NCBI GenBank assembly: GCA_033964015.1 | Contig: CM066914.1 | Coordinates: forward strand, 22,000,234 to 22,064,233 | Direction: 5' to 3' | DNA from: Scolanthus callimorphus | Lineage: Eukaryota > Cnidaria > Anthozoa > Actiniaria > Edwardsiidae | Length of the DNA: 64,000 nucleotides | Shown: positions 22,201-32,845 of the stretch, in pieces | Position numbering within the stretch: the first letter of the stretch is position 1 | Layout of the letters: each line of letters opens with the position of its first letter | Position numbers and translations under genes: made by a program | The notes under the pieces: generated by a model | Seen by the model: the letters and a program-made list of their open reading frames with translations, nothing else | Told to the model about the DNA's origin: nothing | The model's database searches: none

Positions 22201-25200
22201 AGAAGCTGAGCTAATGAAACGCAGTGCATACCAAAAGCAATTTGTGGCTTCGCTTCTGATTGTATTTATATCTTCTGAATGCCACGGTTGACAGGTGCAT
22301 AACTTACTACTAAGAGGTAATTGTGTAGTAGAATGTATGGTCGAAGTAATCTTAAAAATTCGCCCAATCCTCCCAGAACTTTGTTGAAAATGCTACCACG
22401 AGTGCTCAGGTTATTTCATTTTTTCTTTCACTGTTGTTACTGTTGTTGTTGCTGTTGTTTTGTTTATTTGTTTCTCATTTCCTTATTCAGGTGATGCAGT
22501 GGAGAACAGAGCGATCGTACGACTGATCAGCCCTGATACCAAACGACAGAAACTGAAAATTTCTTCTACTAAAGGTGAATGGTTAACATTTTCAGAAGAA
22601 AATATCTGCTTCGGCTTACAAAAATATTCCGCCACGCCTCTGAGCCAGGAAAAAGTATCCTGCACAAGTAAAACCTCCCCCGGAAATATATAATGCTCCG
22701 TCCCTAAAGAGCTCTGGGTGATTTCATGCAGGCTTTGAGAGGTTTTTTGACCTAATAAGTACTGTTTTTTGTATTTATTTTTTTTAGGATTTTTTTTCTA
22801 AGAGTCTAAGAGATTGTTTGCCCTGTTACTCGCCTGGCTTCCTTTGAACGCAAATCAGACAAATGTCGCGGCGAAATCCAGATGACTGCACTAGGCGAAA
22901 CTGGACATGAACCTGATTGGTTCAGATGGTTTAACTTAAGGTCTCGGTCAGGGAAAACGACGTGCTTACGGAAAAAAAGTCTTGTCGTGTCGCAATTTAT
23001 GCTATGATAATCAGTAATATCGTTTTAAAACTAAAAGATTTGTGTCCTGCATGTTTCCCCGAGTGGCTAAACTAGGAAACATCGCACGCGTGTGTCTCGG
23101 AAACACAAAATGTTTCTTGACTTGCGAAGAAACATTTCTTGTGTCCCGGCTACAAAATTTGTCGCGCGCAACAATGTTTCTCGCGTGGCTAAACTAGGAA
23201 ACATGTGTCCGGCTACAATGTTGCGCGCTACATGTGTCCTAGTTTAGCCAGGGCTTTACAGAACAGCAAAGCAAAAACAGAAGAAAACGTGTCGATGTTC
23301 TGAATACGCGGCCGGCGGTCGCGATGCAACAATTTTAGTTATTATATAGCTCGTGTTTATTCGATCAAAGCGCGCGCTCTGATTGGTTCTATCATGGTCA
23401 CGTGGCGGGCTACAAATTCAATGTAGCCCGCGCGGGCTACAATTAAAAAATTGTTGCCCGCGCGGGCAACATCGCTAGAGCGAGAAATTTCGGCGGACTA
23501 TTTTTACCGTATTTTCTTTTTGCTATATAATAAAACACTTAATGACTGCATCCTCGGGAAATAGCGAGTTTTGTTTTCCCTCGAATCTCGATGTTTCCCT
23601 CGACTTCGTCTCGGGAAACATCGAGATTCTCGGGGAAACAAAACTCGCTGTTTCCCTCGGAAGCAGTCATTAAGTGTATACTGTAAGAGTTAGTCATCAA
23701 CGTTTTGGAGTTAGTTTTGTTATCGTCTTTCTATCTCAGGTGCTGTTGGTCATTTATTAGGTGCTGCTGGTGCTGTAGAAACTATATTTACTATCATGGC
23801 CTTACTTAAGGTGAGAACAAAACTAAACCAGACCATAGAGCGGATTTAAGGGGAGTATCGAAAACTAAATGCAAATACAAAGCCACTAGCCAATCAGTAG
23901 TGGAAGCCATTCAACAACAAACCAATCAGGAGGCGATGTAAGACAGACTTGCGTTTAGTCATGACGTTCAGTGAACATTGGTGGGTCATTCCACAGTAAA
24001 CCGTATGTTGCGGAGTCTACATTCAGAGAGATTTGAGGCATCATAACTTCAAATCTAGAACTTCAGTCAAAGTGACTTTACATGTCTAGGGTATAAGAGC
24101 ATAATTGCTTTATACAGTAGAGTTGACCATCATTCTAGTTAAAGGGGTTCCGAGATATCTTATTGTTTATTGGGTGTTGCGGAGTCTACTCAGAAGAACC
24201 TTTGATTTCCAACAAGTAACTGTAGCTAGAAATCTCTGTGAATTTTTCAGCTGTTTTGAATAGTGGTTTTTGTTAAAAGAAGAAGCATTGATCTGTGTTT
24301 ATTTTAAACACAGAGAGTTTCTTGCTTTGTTTTATTTTTTGGAGAAACGATTTATTTTATAAAGGCTGGTGTTGTTGCGGAGTCTACGTTGCGGAGTCTA
24401 CAATAGGGCACAAGAGGAAAAACTAAGGCAAAAATACAAAACAATCCTATCAGTGTACTTCAATTAAATAGAAAATTCCAAATAAATCAATATCATCCCT
24501 TTCCAGTAAATTTCCAGCTATTTGGTGATCAGAATTAAAATTTGGGAATTGTTGCGGAGTCCACTGTTGCGGAGTCTACAAATAAACAAGCTTGGCATCC
24601 TGCAATGCAAATATACTAATTTAATAGTCTTGCAACCTTTCCAACACTAATTTTTGGTTGTTACTGATGTATTACAACAATAATACAACTACTACTAACA
24701 AATTCAACAGTTTTCTAGTTAGCAGTCCAGAAGAAGTTGTAGATTCCGCAACAAAAATGTAGACTCCGCAACGAAAATTAATTGCTTGTTACTACTCGAA
24801 GGAAACAAATTTTAAATAATTTCTTCCATATATATTTTACAACAGTGATAAATTAGAAGTTTACAAACTTTCAGAAAAAAATGTTTATTTTTGTAACTTT
24901 ATTAAAACTAAAAGTACCAAAATCGTTGCGGAGTCTACAATTCTTCATTGGACAGCAAATTCTCCCAAGCTCAAGCTAAACAGCCTAGACTGCTATGTGT
25001 TTTTAGAGAGAGCACCATTAGTAGATTGTGTCTATCTAAGTTTCAAACTGTTTATGTTTTATTATTTTCTTCAACAAGCAGAATTGAAATTAGACTCCGC
25101 AACAGCATTTAATTTGGATAAATGATGCTAATTTATTCATCAGTGCCGCCAGTTAGAGCAAAATAAATAGTAATAAAATAAACTTCAGACATTGTCCTGT

Positions 25201-26865
25201 AAGTTTCTCTGGAAAAGAGCCTATATTTATGAACTTTAAAAAATGATGTTCAGGCTCAAAATACTGTGGAATGACCCTGGTGCGTTTTGATTTAGTTCGC
25301 AATTTGATTGGCTGAAAGACAAAAGACTTTGCTCTCGACCAATAGAAACGCTGACTAAACGCAAGTCTTGCTTACTTTCAACAGTCATCTGAAATCCGCT
25401 CTATGAGTCATGTATTACGATATCTATTCTTCGTGCTATTCATCCCTTCAATAGCATGAAATACATGACGCGCCATAAGAAAACTGTGAACGGACGAGTT
25501 CGCATTTTAGGCCTGGTTTCCATATAGTCTTATCTGTTGTATCTGTCGCATCAGTCGACCGTGAAACAATGGAATTTTGACAATTATTTTGTTTCACGGT
25601 TGACTGGTACGACAGATACGACTATATGAAAACCAGGCTTTAAGTTGCATCGTGAGTAATCAGGGCAAGATGGCAGACAAATAATTCAAACGTTATCAAA
25701 TGTAAGTGTAAAGGAGAGACGCTATCGATTTCAAGCTTCCAGGTGCATAGCCATACATTTTTGCGAAGCAATAGCTCAACTCCAATACATTTAAAATGTA
25801 CTGGAGTTGAGCTTTTTTGTACTGTATATTTTAGTTTTGGGGTACGTATGAGCGTACAGGGGCGGTTCCTGAAAGGTTGGATAAAGTTATCCATGGATAA
25901 AAGTTATCTGTTGTATAGGATTTGTTCAGGATTTATACGTTGGATAAGCGTTTATCTACAGATAACTCTTAACTGACCTTCTAGGAACCGGCCCCAGGTA
26001 GCTACGTGCCTGGCTTCTGACGATTTGTTTTTAAAGAAGCTGCCATTTTCCATGCAATCCTTGCTAACAAGTTGGTCTAAAAATACATAAATGTATGAAG
26101 GAGGTTTTTGTAGAACTAGAAGGCCGCTTGGTCTCAGAGTTCTGTTCTGAAATGTCATACAGTAAAAACCCGCATAAAATAACAAGTGGTTTAACAACAC
26201 TCAGGCTGTAATTTGGCCAAATAGGTACGTTATACATACGAACACATGCAGCCTGAAAAATGAAAATTGTTCTTGTATAAAACAATTGCTGGGCCAGTTA
26301 GATTCGGGTACAGTAACCCACTGTGTAGTAGAGTACTGAGGAGAACAATATAATGTGCTAGACCATGCACACACAGTTCTGCAGCAGGAATTCCAGGGTA
26401 CATTTAGCAATTGTTTTTTAGACTTGTGTTATTGTTGTTCCTAAAATGACTGCAGTATTTGATGTTAAGAAAAAACTTTAAGAACACCTTAAGAACAATT
26501 TCAGACTGTTTTTGCAGAAGACACCCAATATTCAAGAACAAAATCAGCCTGATTCCCCAAAACACCTGTTCTTTTATGCGGGTTTTTACTGTATTCGCTT
26601 CTCTGCGCTTTCTTGTGTTAGTATCCCACCATCCCGCACATAACATCGACAGGAACATTCTGTCTTTTTCCTACAGGGTGTAGCGCCACCGACTCTCAAC
26701 CTCCACAACTTTGATCCAAACGAGAACTTCGAGAGCTTCAACTACGTCCCTTTGAAATCTCAAGAACTTGTTCGGGAGAAATCTGAAAGGCTTGTGGCTC
26801 TTACGAACTCTTTCGGGTTTGGTGGGACAAATGCTTGCTTGTGTATAGGAGAGTGGAGTGACTAA
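16216..26865 (+). CDS. OXSM: OXSM, mitochondrial 3-oxoacyl-ACP synthase (KAS II type), about 14 exons
   Basis: This is the condensing enzyme of mitochondrial fatty acid synthesis, which extends acyl-ACP with malonyl-ACP. Exons: 16216-16321 (RRVVVTGLG, start after an in-frame TGA), 16796-16885, 17746-17772, 18088-about 18145, about 18583-18721 (EAMKDSGW), 19071-19142 ([10 protein letters not shown]), 19353-19438 ([15 protein letters not shown]), 19932-20083 ([20 protein letters not shown], active-site Cys), 20435-20548 (GFVMGEGSG), 21209-21275, 21657-21794 ([12 protein letters not shown], catalytic His), 22491-22574, 23740-23810 ([14 protein letters not shown], second catalytic His), 26677-26865 ([10 protein letters not shown], stop TAA). 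Breaks: exon 7 end lacks one base at the AGG/GT junction (19438), and exon 9 lacks one A at 20534 (GGATGA where GGAATGATT is expected). The exon 4/5 junction is uncertain. The catalytic triad and glycine-rich end are intact, so assembly error is favoured over pseudogene. The N-terminus is short with no obvious targeting peptide; an upstream exon is possible. Confidence 0.88.
16611..16630. repeat. G run and truncated element end in OXSM intron 1
   Basis: GGACCATTAGAAAATTAG precedes a run of about 13 G. The same arrangement of an end-like word then a G run occurs at other elements in this window, suggesting a truncated MITE. The opposite end was not found. Confidence 0.3.
16951..16970 (+). repeat. 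AGAT microsatellite
   Basis: About five tandem AGAT units in the intron between OXSM exons 2 and 3. Confidence 0.8.
17038..17278 (+). repeat. Dispersed repeat of about 240 bases, copy 1
   Basis: This segment in an OXSM intron is closely similar to 28258-28484. Shared blocks include GGGTCACGGTACATAAGTAC, AGTGTACAACCAG and AACATCCAGCCCA in the same order and spacing apart from small indels. It is an interspersed repeat of unknown class; no inverted ends or poly-A tail are visible. Frames within it are not supported as genes. Confidence 0.75.
20851..21168. mobile_element. MITE with CCCTCAACTTGTCGTGCAAC ends in an OXSM intron
   Basis: The left end CCCTCAACTTGTCGTGCAAC continues ATTGTTGCG..ACAAGT. 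The right end is the complement with ACTTGCAACGCAACAATGTT and TGAGGG. The interior carries further GCGCAAC/GTTGCTC words in both orientations. The open frame at 20991-21449 spans it and is an artefact of the element. Confidence 0.65.
22890..22938 (+). repeat. Interspersed repeat fragment, copy 2
   Basis: Begins CACTAGGCGAAACTGGACAT and matches 8872-8920 with a few substitutions. The following 23050-23260 holds several copies in both orientations of CTAAACTAGGAAACAT-type words with GCGCGCAACA, a degenerate fold-back region. Confidence 0.5.
23535..23677. repeat. Long palindrome in an OXSM intron
   Basis: Arms of about 65 bases with ends ACACTTAATGACTGC and its complement. The arms include the words AGCGAGTTTTGTTT and TCGATGTTTCCC. 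It ends about 60 bases before OXSM exon 13. Fold-back element by structure. Confidence 0.7.
23834..25405. mobile_element. Outer inverted-repeat element, split by a second element
   Basis: The 14-base ends CATAGAGCGGATTT (23834-23847) and the complement (25392-25405) are followed inward by further complementary segments: GACTTGCGTTTAGTCA near 23947-23962 pairs with TGACTAAACGCAAGTC near 25352. Removing the inner element at 23983-25277 leaves a MITE of about 275 bases. No clear target duplication. Confidence 0.65.
23983..25277. mobile_element. 1.3 kb non-autonomous transposon carrying ten copies of GTTGCGGAGTCTAC
   Basis: The ends GGGTCATTCCACAGTA and its complement are flanked by TGGT on both sides (23979-23982, 25278-25281), a probable 4-base target duplication. 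The 14-base word GTTGCGGAGTCTAC occurs at 24007, 24176, 24374, 24388, 24566 and 24925, and inverted at 24759, with one-base variants at 24551, 24739 (inverted) and 25090 (inverted). The rest is AT-rich and non-coding. Repeated words of this kind are typically transposase-binding sites. The superfamily is not determined. Confidence 0.75.
25511..25638. mobile_element. Short MITE with GCCTGGTTTCCATATAGTC ends
   Basis: The left end GCCTGGTTTCCATATAGTC pairs with GACTATATGAAAACCAGGC on the right, and the pairing continues inward through TATCTGTCG and GACCGTGAAAC. About 128 bases, no coding capacity, in the last OXSM intron. A further hairpin (arms 25773-25783 and 25803-25813, AGCTCAACTCC) and a 138-base element with GGGGCGGTTCC / GGAACCGGCCCC ends (25858-25995) follow. 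Confidence 0.65.
26160..26591. mobile_element. Tc1/mariner-type MITE with TA target sites in the last OXSM intron
   Basis: The ends CAGTAAAAACCCGCATAAAA and its complement (TTTTATGCGGGTTTTTACTG) are flanked by TA on each side. 432 bases with no intact transposase frame. TA duplication plus CAGT termini fits Tc1/mariner-like non-autonomous elements. Confidence 0.75.
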
Positions 26866-27740
26866 AAAATCGTGACGCAAAATTTGAGAAACATTTTTGT
26901 GAATTTTTCTCTCGAGAATGACATCATGGAAGAATTTCCCGCGAAACAATTTTTAAATTTAATGCCATCGATGTCTATTTAACGAACACGAACACCATTT
27001 CTAGACTCCTAGACATTTTTGTCATTAGGGCAAGCCTTGGTCATCCTTTGCTTTTTTTTTTTTTGGGGGGGGGGGGGGGGGGGCTGTGGGGGGCAGGTTT
27101 TTTCGACTGCTCCCTCTGCAATCCCAGTTTAGAGTTCGCAAAGGCAAAAAATGGAAACGTTTTATGCCCAACTACAGTACTCTTTTAGAATATGTTTGGT
27201 ACTCTTGGCGATGGAACACAAATTGTTCTGATTGGCTAGTTTGAGAGCAAGAAACCAGCGGTATAAGCACATTTAAGGTAACAACAACAACAACAATAAC
27301 AAACAAATTTATTTGATGCCTTATACAGGATTGTACATCGGTATGGTCCAAATAAAAATTAAGATAAAAGAAGAAAAATGAGGTTGATGCCATTATCCCT
27401 GGATCCCTTTCATAGAATTATTTCTTGCACTCGTGCAGTCAAAAATGTATTTTGCAGTATTCTGTTTATTTCCTCTTTCTGATTCATGGTGATAATAAAA
27501 GAATCAATAATTATTTGTCAAAAACTGATTTTCTCGTTTGATCAAGTTCTAGTCCGTCAGAATTCAATAGAACCGCCCAGTTTTGTATCAGAACTAATGA
27601 TACTAAAGTGGACTCCAAAAGCGTGCCAGCGATTTTTTATATGTTAGATATTTAGGGTTTTATTGCTTTTTGAAGTTAGATAGTGACCGTACAAGCTCGA
27701 ACTGAAAGAAAAATCGTCATAAAATTGGAACGAAGGAAAC
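26866..27740. other. Downstream of OXSM: 3'UTR candidate, G run, simple repeats
   Basis: AATAAA-type words occur near 27351 and 27493 and could end the OXSM transcript. A T run then about 20 or more G occupies about 27050-27083. An ACA-rich simple repeat lies at about 27281-27300. No gene is supported here. Confidence 0.4.
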
Positions 27741-27742
27741 AC

Positions 27743-28066
27743 AGGCTGTGTCCACACTTCAGTGCCCAAGTACAAGGTCCGGACCTTGTTTTCTTGTACT
27801 TTTGACTTGGTCACTCGAAAAACTGGTGTGTTCACATTAGTACCCGTGCTCGGGCACCGTGCCCGGGCACCAAGAGTGTACGCAGCCTAAGGCTGCGTAC
27901 ACACTTAGTGCCCGGGCACTAGCAGTGCCCGAGTACAAGGTCTGGACCTTGTACTCGGGCACCAGTGCTATGCCCGAATTTTGGTTTGGGCACTCGAAAA
28001 ACTGGACTGTTCACATTAGTGCCCGTGCTCGGGCACTGTGCCCGGGCACCAAGTGTGTACGCAGCC
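27743..28066. repeat. Tandem pair of GC-rich palindromic units
   Basis: Two successive units (27743-27888, 27891-28066) each begin GGCTG(C/T)GT(A/C)CACACTT and end with the complement GTGTACGCAGCC. Each contains GTACAAGGTC(C/T)GGACCTTGT and ACTCGAAAAACTGG, then TTCACATTAGT and a run of GTGCCCGGGCAC. A third partial inverted piece lies at about 28075-28150. A fold-back element family inserted in tandem is the simplest reading. Confidence 0.6.
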
Positions 28067-28257
28067 TGAGGCCCGAGCACGGCCACTTATGTGAACGCTC
28101 CAGTTTTTTGAGCCAAATTTCGGGCACAACTGGGCACTTCGGGTACTTAAAATGGCCTCATTTTCCTGTGTGCACGCGTTTTCCGTGCACATACATTCGT
28201 CGACACGTGTTTGATTCATTGAATGTGAACACGATTTGGAACCTAAAGTCTGAACCA

Positions 28258-28484
28258 TAGTTTATAGAGAGGAATGGTTGACACCCTGTTATTGAACTAT
28301 TTGTTCACTTTTTCAGAGGAATCCTTTTGTTTATGGAGGGTCACGGTACATAAGTACCAAAATCCAGCCAGTAAGATTCAGTGTACAACCAGGCATGCAT
28401 ATTAGATGAGCATGAAACAAAAGATTGTGCAGGGTCAATATCACGTGATTGCCCCTCTCAACATCCAGCCCATGCTATTGTGTT
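28258..28484 (+). repeat. Dispersed repeat of about 230 bases, copy 2
   Basis: Second copy of the segment at 17038-17278, same orientation, with scattered substitutions and a deletion of about 8 bases near its start. It shows that the unit is mobile or dispersed and not part of OXSM. Confidence 0.75.
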
Positions 28485-28743
28485 CAATGTCTGAACACAG
28501 TGCACCAAGTTCCCGCATCTCGAGCTACATTCCTAGAATAGTTACGAGAAGTTTTCTTTCCCGCAACTAAGCTTTTGATTAAACGGATTGCACAATTCGC
28601 TATCGAGCTTGTGTTTGTGATTGTCGAAAGACTTAATCTCAGAATCGTGTATTGGACGTCTTTCTGGTTAACGTTGTCTGTTTTTTTTTTTCACGAAGAC
28701 AGTGGTCAAGTTATGTGTCTTGACGTCGCGGTGTTTCAAAGGC

Positions 28744-28759
28744 ATGGGGAGTCGAATTG
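28744..28759 (+). CDS. Candidate first coding exon of the mucin-like gene (signal peptide start)
   Basis: ATGGGGAGTCGAATTG is followed by a consensus donor GTAAGT. The exon ends with one leftover base. The array exon at 32846 begins with two bases before its open frame, so the splice would be in phase. The joined start reads MGSR followed by a hydrophobic stretch (IGISTILEIIFISLLS) and then Lys: a plausible signal peptide on a protein expected to be secreted. The intron would be about 4.1 kb. This is inference from phase and composition only; the Glu in the hydrophobic core is a weakness. Confidence 0.35.
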
Positions 28760-29072
28760 GTAAGTTTTCCCACGTATTTTACGTTGCCTTTTAAGGTAAT
28801 TAATGCAAAAGTATTCGCTTTTTTCAGAAGTTGTTAGGCTAAAAAATGGTCGAATTATTGTGAGTTCTGGACTGTGTTTAACTCCAACCATTGGCGCTTT
28901 TAAGCCCAGGGGGAGGGAGCTCCCATATTTTTGGTCGGGGATGATCGTCGTATCTTTTAGGAGTTAAAATCACGGGTTTTAGTCTCTTTACGGGTAACCC
29001 TGATCTGCAATAAAATTTAAGGGAGATCGGTATCGTTTAGGGCTCTAACACGACCGCAAACCTTCAAGAAAG

Positions 29073-29090
29073 AGAGAGAGAGAGAGAGTA
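29073..29090 (+). repeat. AG microsatellite
   Basis: About nine AG dinucleotides in a row; nothing else is recognisable nearby. Confidence 0.8.
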
Positions 29091-29200
29091 CTTGTCGACA
29101 AGACGATAAATTAGACAGCATCCAAGGCAGCATCTCAATCATATTCAAAGAGTGTCATTGTCAGAAACCCTCATGCATTGCAGTGTTATTTTTATAAAAA

Positions 29201-29551
29201 CTGATCTCATTTAAATCTATTGTTTTCTCTCTGCATTATATCAACGAATACCACAATCTAAGTGTCTAAGCAAAAAACGGGAGCGGCTTTTTTTGTCAGC
29301 AGGGAAATTATCAGGGGTAATTTCTTATATTCGCTAAATGGACACAATGCAATATTTTTAATAATGCTGTCTGGGTTTGGAAACGGACAGCATTATTAAA
29401 AATATTGCAGTGTGTCTATTTTGCGAGTAAAAGAGATTACCCCTAATAATTTCTCTACTAGCAAAAAGACCGATCTTGCTAAGACACTTAGATTTTGGTT
29501 TTCGTCAACATAATACAGAAAAACAACTTATAGAATTTAAATAAGATCAGT
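29201..29551. mobile_element. Long inverted-repeat element of about 350 bases
   Basis: Two arms of about 150 bases pair imperfectly. The outer ends are CTGATCTCATTTAAAT and its complement. Middle words AATCTAAGTGTCTAAGCAA and TTGCTAAGACACTTAGATT pair, as do the inner AATATTTTTAATAATGCTGT and its complement around a short loop near 29370. Fold-back transposon remnant by structure. Confidence 0.7.
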
Positions 29552-29670
29552 TATCATTTCTCGCGAAAGAAATAATATCGCTGATGACGCATTCAAGAAT
29601 ATAGTTTTAATTTCTTGTTTTGAGCTCTTTTACGACTCGCTACCGCCTTGTTCCTCGAGACACGGCATTC

Positions 29671-30400
29671 TTAGAACACCCTGAGACTCCACCTCCACTT
29701 TCTCATTTTGGCATCGGAAACCCAGCCTTCTTCAAACTTGCGACACTCTCCAAGTTTGAGATGGGTAGGCGGAATCTGGTGGAAAAGGACAATTATTAGT
29801 TGTTGTTTTTTTAACAAAAGATTGTGTTGGGAGAGGGGGTCTCGCACGCTTAATTTGTGTCCATCGTGAACAGAAAAATAAGCACTAGAACTGTACGTCA
29901 AAAACACAATTGTCCGGAGTAACCAAAATAATGTCCCAGATTTTTAGAAAAAGCATTCAGCTGTTAGATAAAGAACATTATAGGCTATTTTGATCTGTCA
30001 TCAAGAGGATGGGATTGGATCGAGATTTGAACCATTTTTGATTTTGGTGTCAGGAAAGCGGCCGGCAAAACTGCGACAGCCGCGTTTAATATTTAAAAAA
30101 CTCTTTCAAAAAAGATTGGAGAACCTATTTGTTATGGAAAGCTTGTCATTCTAAGTTTCGTGAAAGTGTACAACTTGAATGATTGAAAGTCTAGTCAAAT
30201 TTTAAAGCCGCACATTTGGAACAGTGAAATAGAGGTATTAGTTCTAATCAATGCAGTCGTGAATCATTTACGTTCGAAAATACAAGATTGGCAAAATAAC
30301 TTACCGTATCTACTATCGCCTCTGCATTACGCAGCGTTTCTCCCCTGAAAGAGCACTGCGTCAGGAAAATTCCTCCTTCATCATCCGAATCGCTCTGCAT
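29671..30400 (-). CDS. Candidate small two-exon gene, 66 codons, unrecognised
   Basis: Exon 1 (30305-30400) reads MQSDSDDEGGIFLTQCSFRG and continues to VDT before a consensus GTAAGT donor. Exon 2 (29671-29775) follows a CCACCAG acceptor, begins IPPTHLKLGECRKFEEGWVS and ends at a stop. The phase is exact (32 codons plus 35 including stop) and the composition is protein-like with an acidic start. I do not recognise a family and assign no function. Chance splicing of two short open stretches cannot be excluded. It would lie antisense inside the proposed first intron of the mucin-like gene. Confidence 0.35.
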
Positions 30401-31490
30401 TTTGCGGCCGGTCAATCCAACAAATGTTCAGCAACGAATTAATTCTAGCCCAGGCAAATTGTTTTAAAACAATAGAGAGCCAATGAAAAGTTGACAATCT
30501 ACAGCCTTCTTACAATTGATTCAAATTGCACAATAAACTTTCAAAAGCAATTATCTATTCGTTCCGCCTATCTCATTCAACGCAATTATCCCTTGACTAT
30601 CTGACAATTGGCAAACAATAAACACTGTCAAACCTGTCAACTTCATCAACAATACTGATTCCCTGTGATTATCCTATTAATTCTGCAGCCAATGAAAAGC
30701 TGTCACATTTACAACTTTATAAATTATTGTGATTTCTTTTGAAAATCTGACAATAAACAAAACCAAACCCTGATTAGCAATCTAATTTGAACTTTTTGCC
30801 TATATTATGCTAGAGAGAAAACAATGCATTTTAATAGGATTAGTTATTATAAAAGATAATCACTTCGGCACACAGCATTCGTTGAAATATTGCTGTTGGG
30901 CAATATCAATTGCAGCATTCGAGAAGGGAAACCCTCTCTTCCAACCATTTAGTGATTTAGTGCAAGGTTCTTAGATCCGTGTTCTTCCTACAATCTAGTG
31001 ACAAAACAATAACTGTAAAAAAAATCATGCTGCTAAAAAAAATACATTAGAATAGTGTACCTTGTAGCTAGCAGACGCCGACGCGGACGCAGCTATGTTG
31101 CCACAGGACCACTTGAACCTTGAACCGTACCTTAAATTGAAGGAATTATAGGACACAAATACAGAGCTTTGTTTTGGTGTGTTTAGAGAACTACAGATGC
31201 TTATTTCTCGTCCAAAGCTCGCTAGTTTCAACTCAACTCCAAAATTGTATTTATTTTCACGTCAAAATCTCAAATAGTTTTAAATTTTCGATGCCTCGTG
31301 AAAATGAACGGCGGCCATTATGAAAGAGGCGTATTAGATTAACATGTTTACATTTATACCTGTTTATACCATATTTATTTATTTAACAGCAACGATATAG
31401 TACGAGCGCTCTGACTGGACAATTTGACGTCCATATTTTCCTGCGCAGACTCCAAATGGAAAGCTGTCCAAGCACTTTTTGTTATTTTAT
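30401..31490. other. AT-rich intergenic or intronic stretch
   Basis: No supported gene. The segment GCCAATGAAAAG is repeated near 30479 and 30692 in similar surroundings, hinting at an old tandem duplication. The short minus-strand frame at 31025-31231 lacks coding character. Confidence 0.35.
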
Positions 31491-31541
31491 TATTGTTGTT
31501 GTCGTCGTCGTCGTCGTCGTCGTCGTTGTTGTTGTTGTTTT
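31489..31541 (+). repeat. GTT/GTC trinucleotide microsatellite
   Basis: A run of GTT units, then about eight GTC units, then GTT again; non-coding context. Confidence 0.85.
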
Positions 31542-31595
31542 CGGCTGAGCGGCCGAGTTCATTTTGATGAATTGTGTAACTTTTTGAAGACTCCT

Positions 31596-31793
31596 TTACA
31601 GTGAAGACACTCGAACCGTGCGAACACCTGGTTAAGTTTTATATTACTGATTATGCTTGCTATTCCCACTGAAGCAATGGAGTTTTAAAACCATGGCAAA
31701 AATTAAAATATGTTTCAACTGAGTCTCCCAAAACCGCAGAAAAAAATTGAAAGTAATGTATAGGTGTTCACGGTTCGAGTGTCCTGACTGTAA
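31596..31793. mobile_element. MITE with TTACAGTGAAGACACTCGAA ends
   Basis: The left end TTACAGTGAAGACACTCGAA continues CCGTGCGAACACCT. The right end is the complement with small differences (AGGTGTTCACGGTTCGAGTG). About 198 bases, no coding capacity. The following 31930-32080 contains GTTCACACGAAAACGC and GTCCACACGAATACGC words that look like another degenerate element; 32090-32845 holds nothing else supportable. Confidence 0.65.
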
Positions 31794-32845
31794 GAGCACT
31801 TTGTTATTGCTCCGTTTTCATGGTCATTTTTTGGCTCTATCTTGTTTCGCAAGTTTATGCTCGTAGATTATTATGAAGGTCTAATGACCCCAAATGAGAA
31901 GTCTCCGAACAATCGCGCGATTATTTCGCGCAAACAATGGTCAGACCCCGTTCACACGAAAACGCAATTGTTTCTTTGCGTTAAAACAGAGCGTTTTCGA
32001 ATCGTTTCTGCCCGTCCACACGAATACGCTGTATCGTTTTAAAAACGCTAACAAGCCGTATTGCGCATGTGCAACGCATGCGCAGTGAGAATCCACGAAA
32101 GACACGCCATTATTTGACGTACACACCCCAAAGCCCAGCCGCCTACTTCCAAAACTTAGCCTGCTACTTCAAAAGTTATTGAAACCCCTGGGCCTAGACC
32201 AAATAAGCTAACACTTCCCCAAGCCGTTTTGTCATAACTTGAAGCTAAGTTGGTCATTTTTACAGTCAGAACACATCCGCCATTACTCGCTCATGTTCCA
32301 GATTTTTGCGCTATGTTGGTGCATTGCTGGCGCGGTCGCAGCCTGGGCTCCATCATCCACAGTGCTCCCAACACTGTCACAGAGTTCTTAGGAAATGAGA
32401 AGCTTTTCGTCATTTTTTATGCTTGTTTCTATTCGGAATGAATCTGTTGTAGCATTTGAAACAACTTGTAGCAAATAAACCCGTTCTAGCGGCTGTAATA
32501 TCGGCGGATAATGTCCAAGGATGAGAAATGGTACGAAAAATGCACAGTTGGCCGAGAAGCGAAGCTTCGAGGGCAACTGTGAAATTTTGAAGGGGTTTAT
32601 TTAGGCACCGTCCACACTACGCCGGCTAAATTTGAAAACGGCTAATTACCCGGCTAATGTATATAAAAAAATGAACAAGCTTAAATTGATTGCGATCCGA
32701 CAGGAATGTTTTTCCATAGACACCTCTCTATGCCCTATAGGCCTAAGTGCATTTACTTTTTTCGTTTCGTCTGAACGCCGCATCATAAAAGTATTACATC
32801 TTCAAGTAACCTGATAAAAAAGAAAACTTCCTTTTTTCTCTCCAG

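Noticed and set aside
20991..22291. Plus-strand frames of 152 and 122 codons within OXSM introns
   Set aside because: The first spans the MITE at 20851-21168 and the real OXSM exon 10 in another frame; the second is intronic with no recognisable composition.
16216..26865. OXSM as a pseudogene
   Set aside because: All three catalytic residues, splice sites and the conserved C-terminus are kept over about 14 exons; the few breaks sit in homopolymers and match the error pattern elsewhere in the window.
28575..28763. 62-codon plus frame ending after GESNW as a gene
   Set aside because: It reads through a strong GTAAGT donor at 28760; the short exon starting at the ATG at 28744 in another frame is the better candidate.
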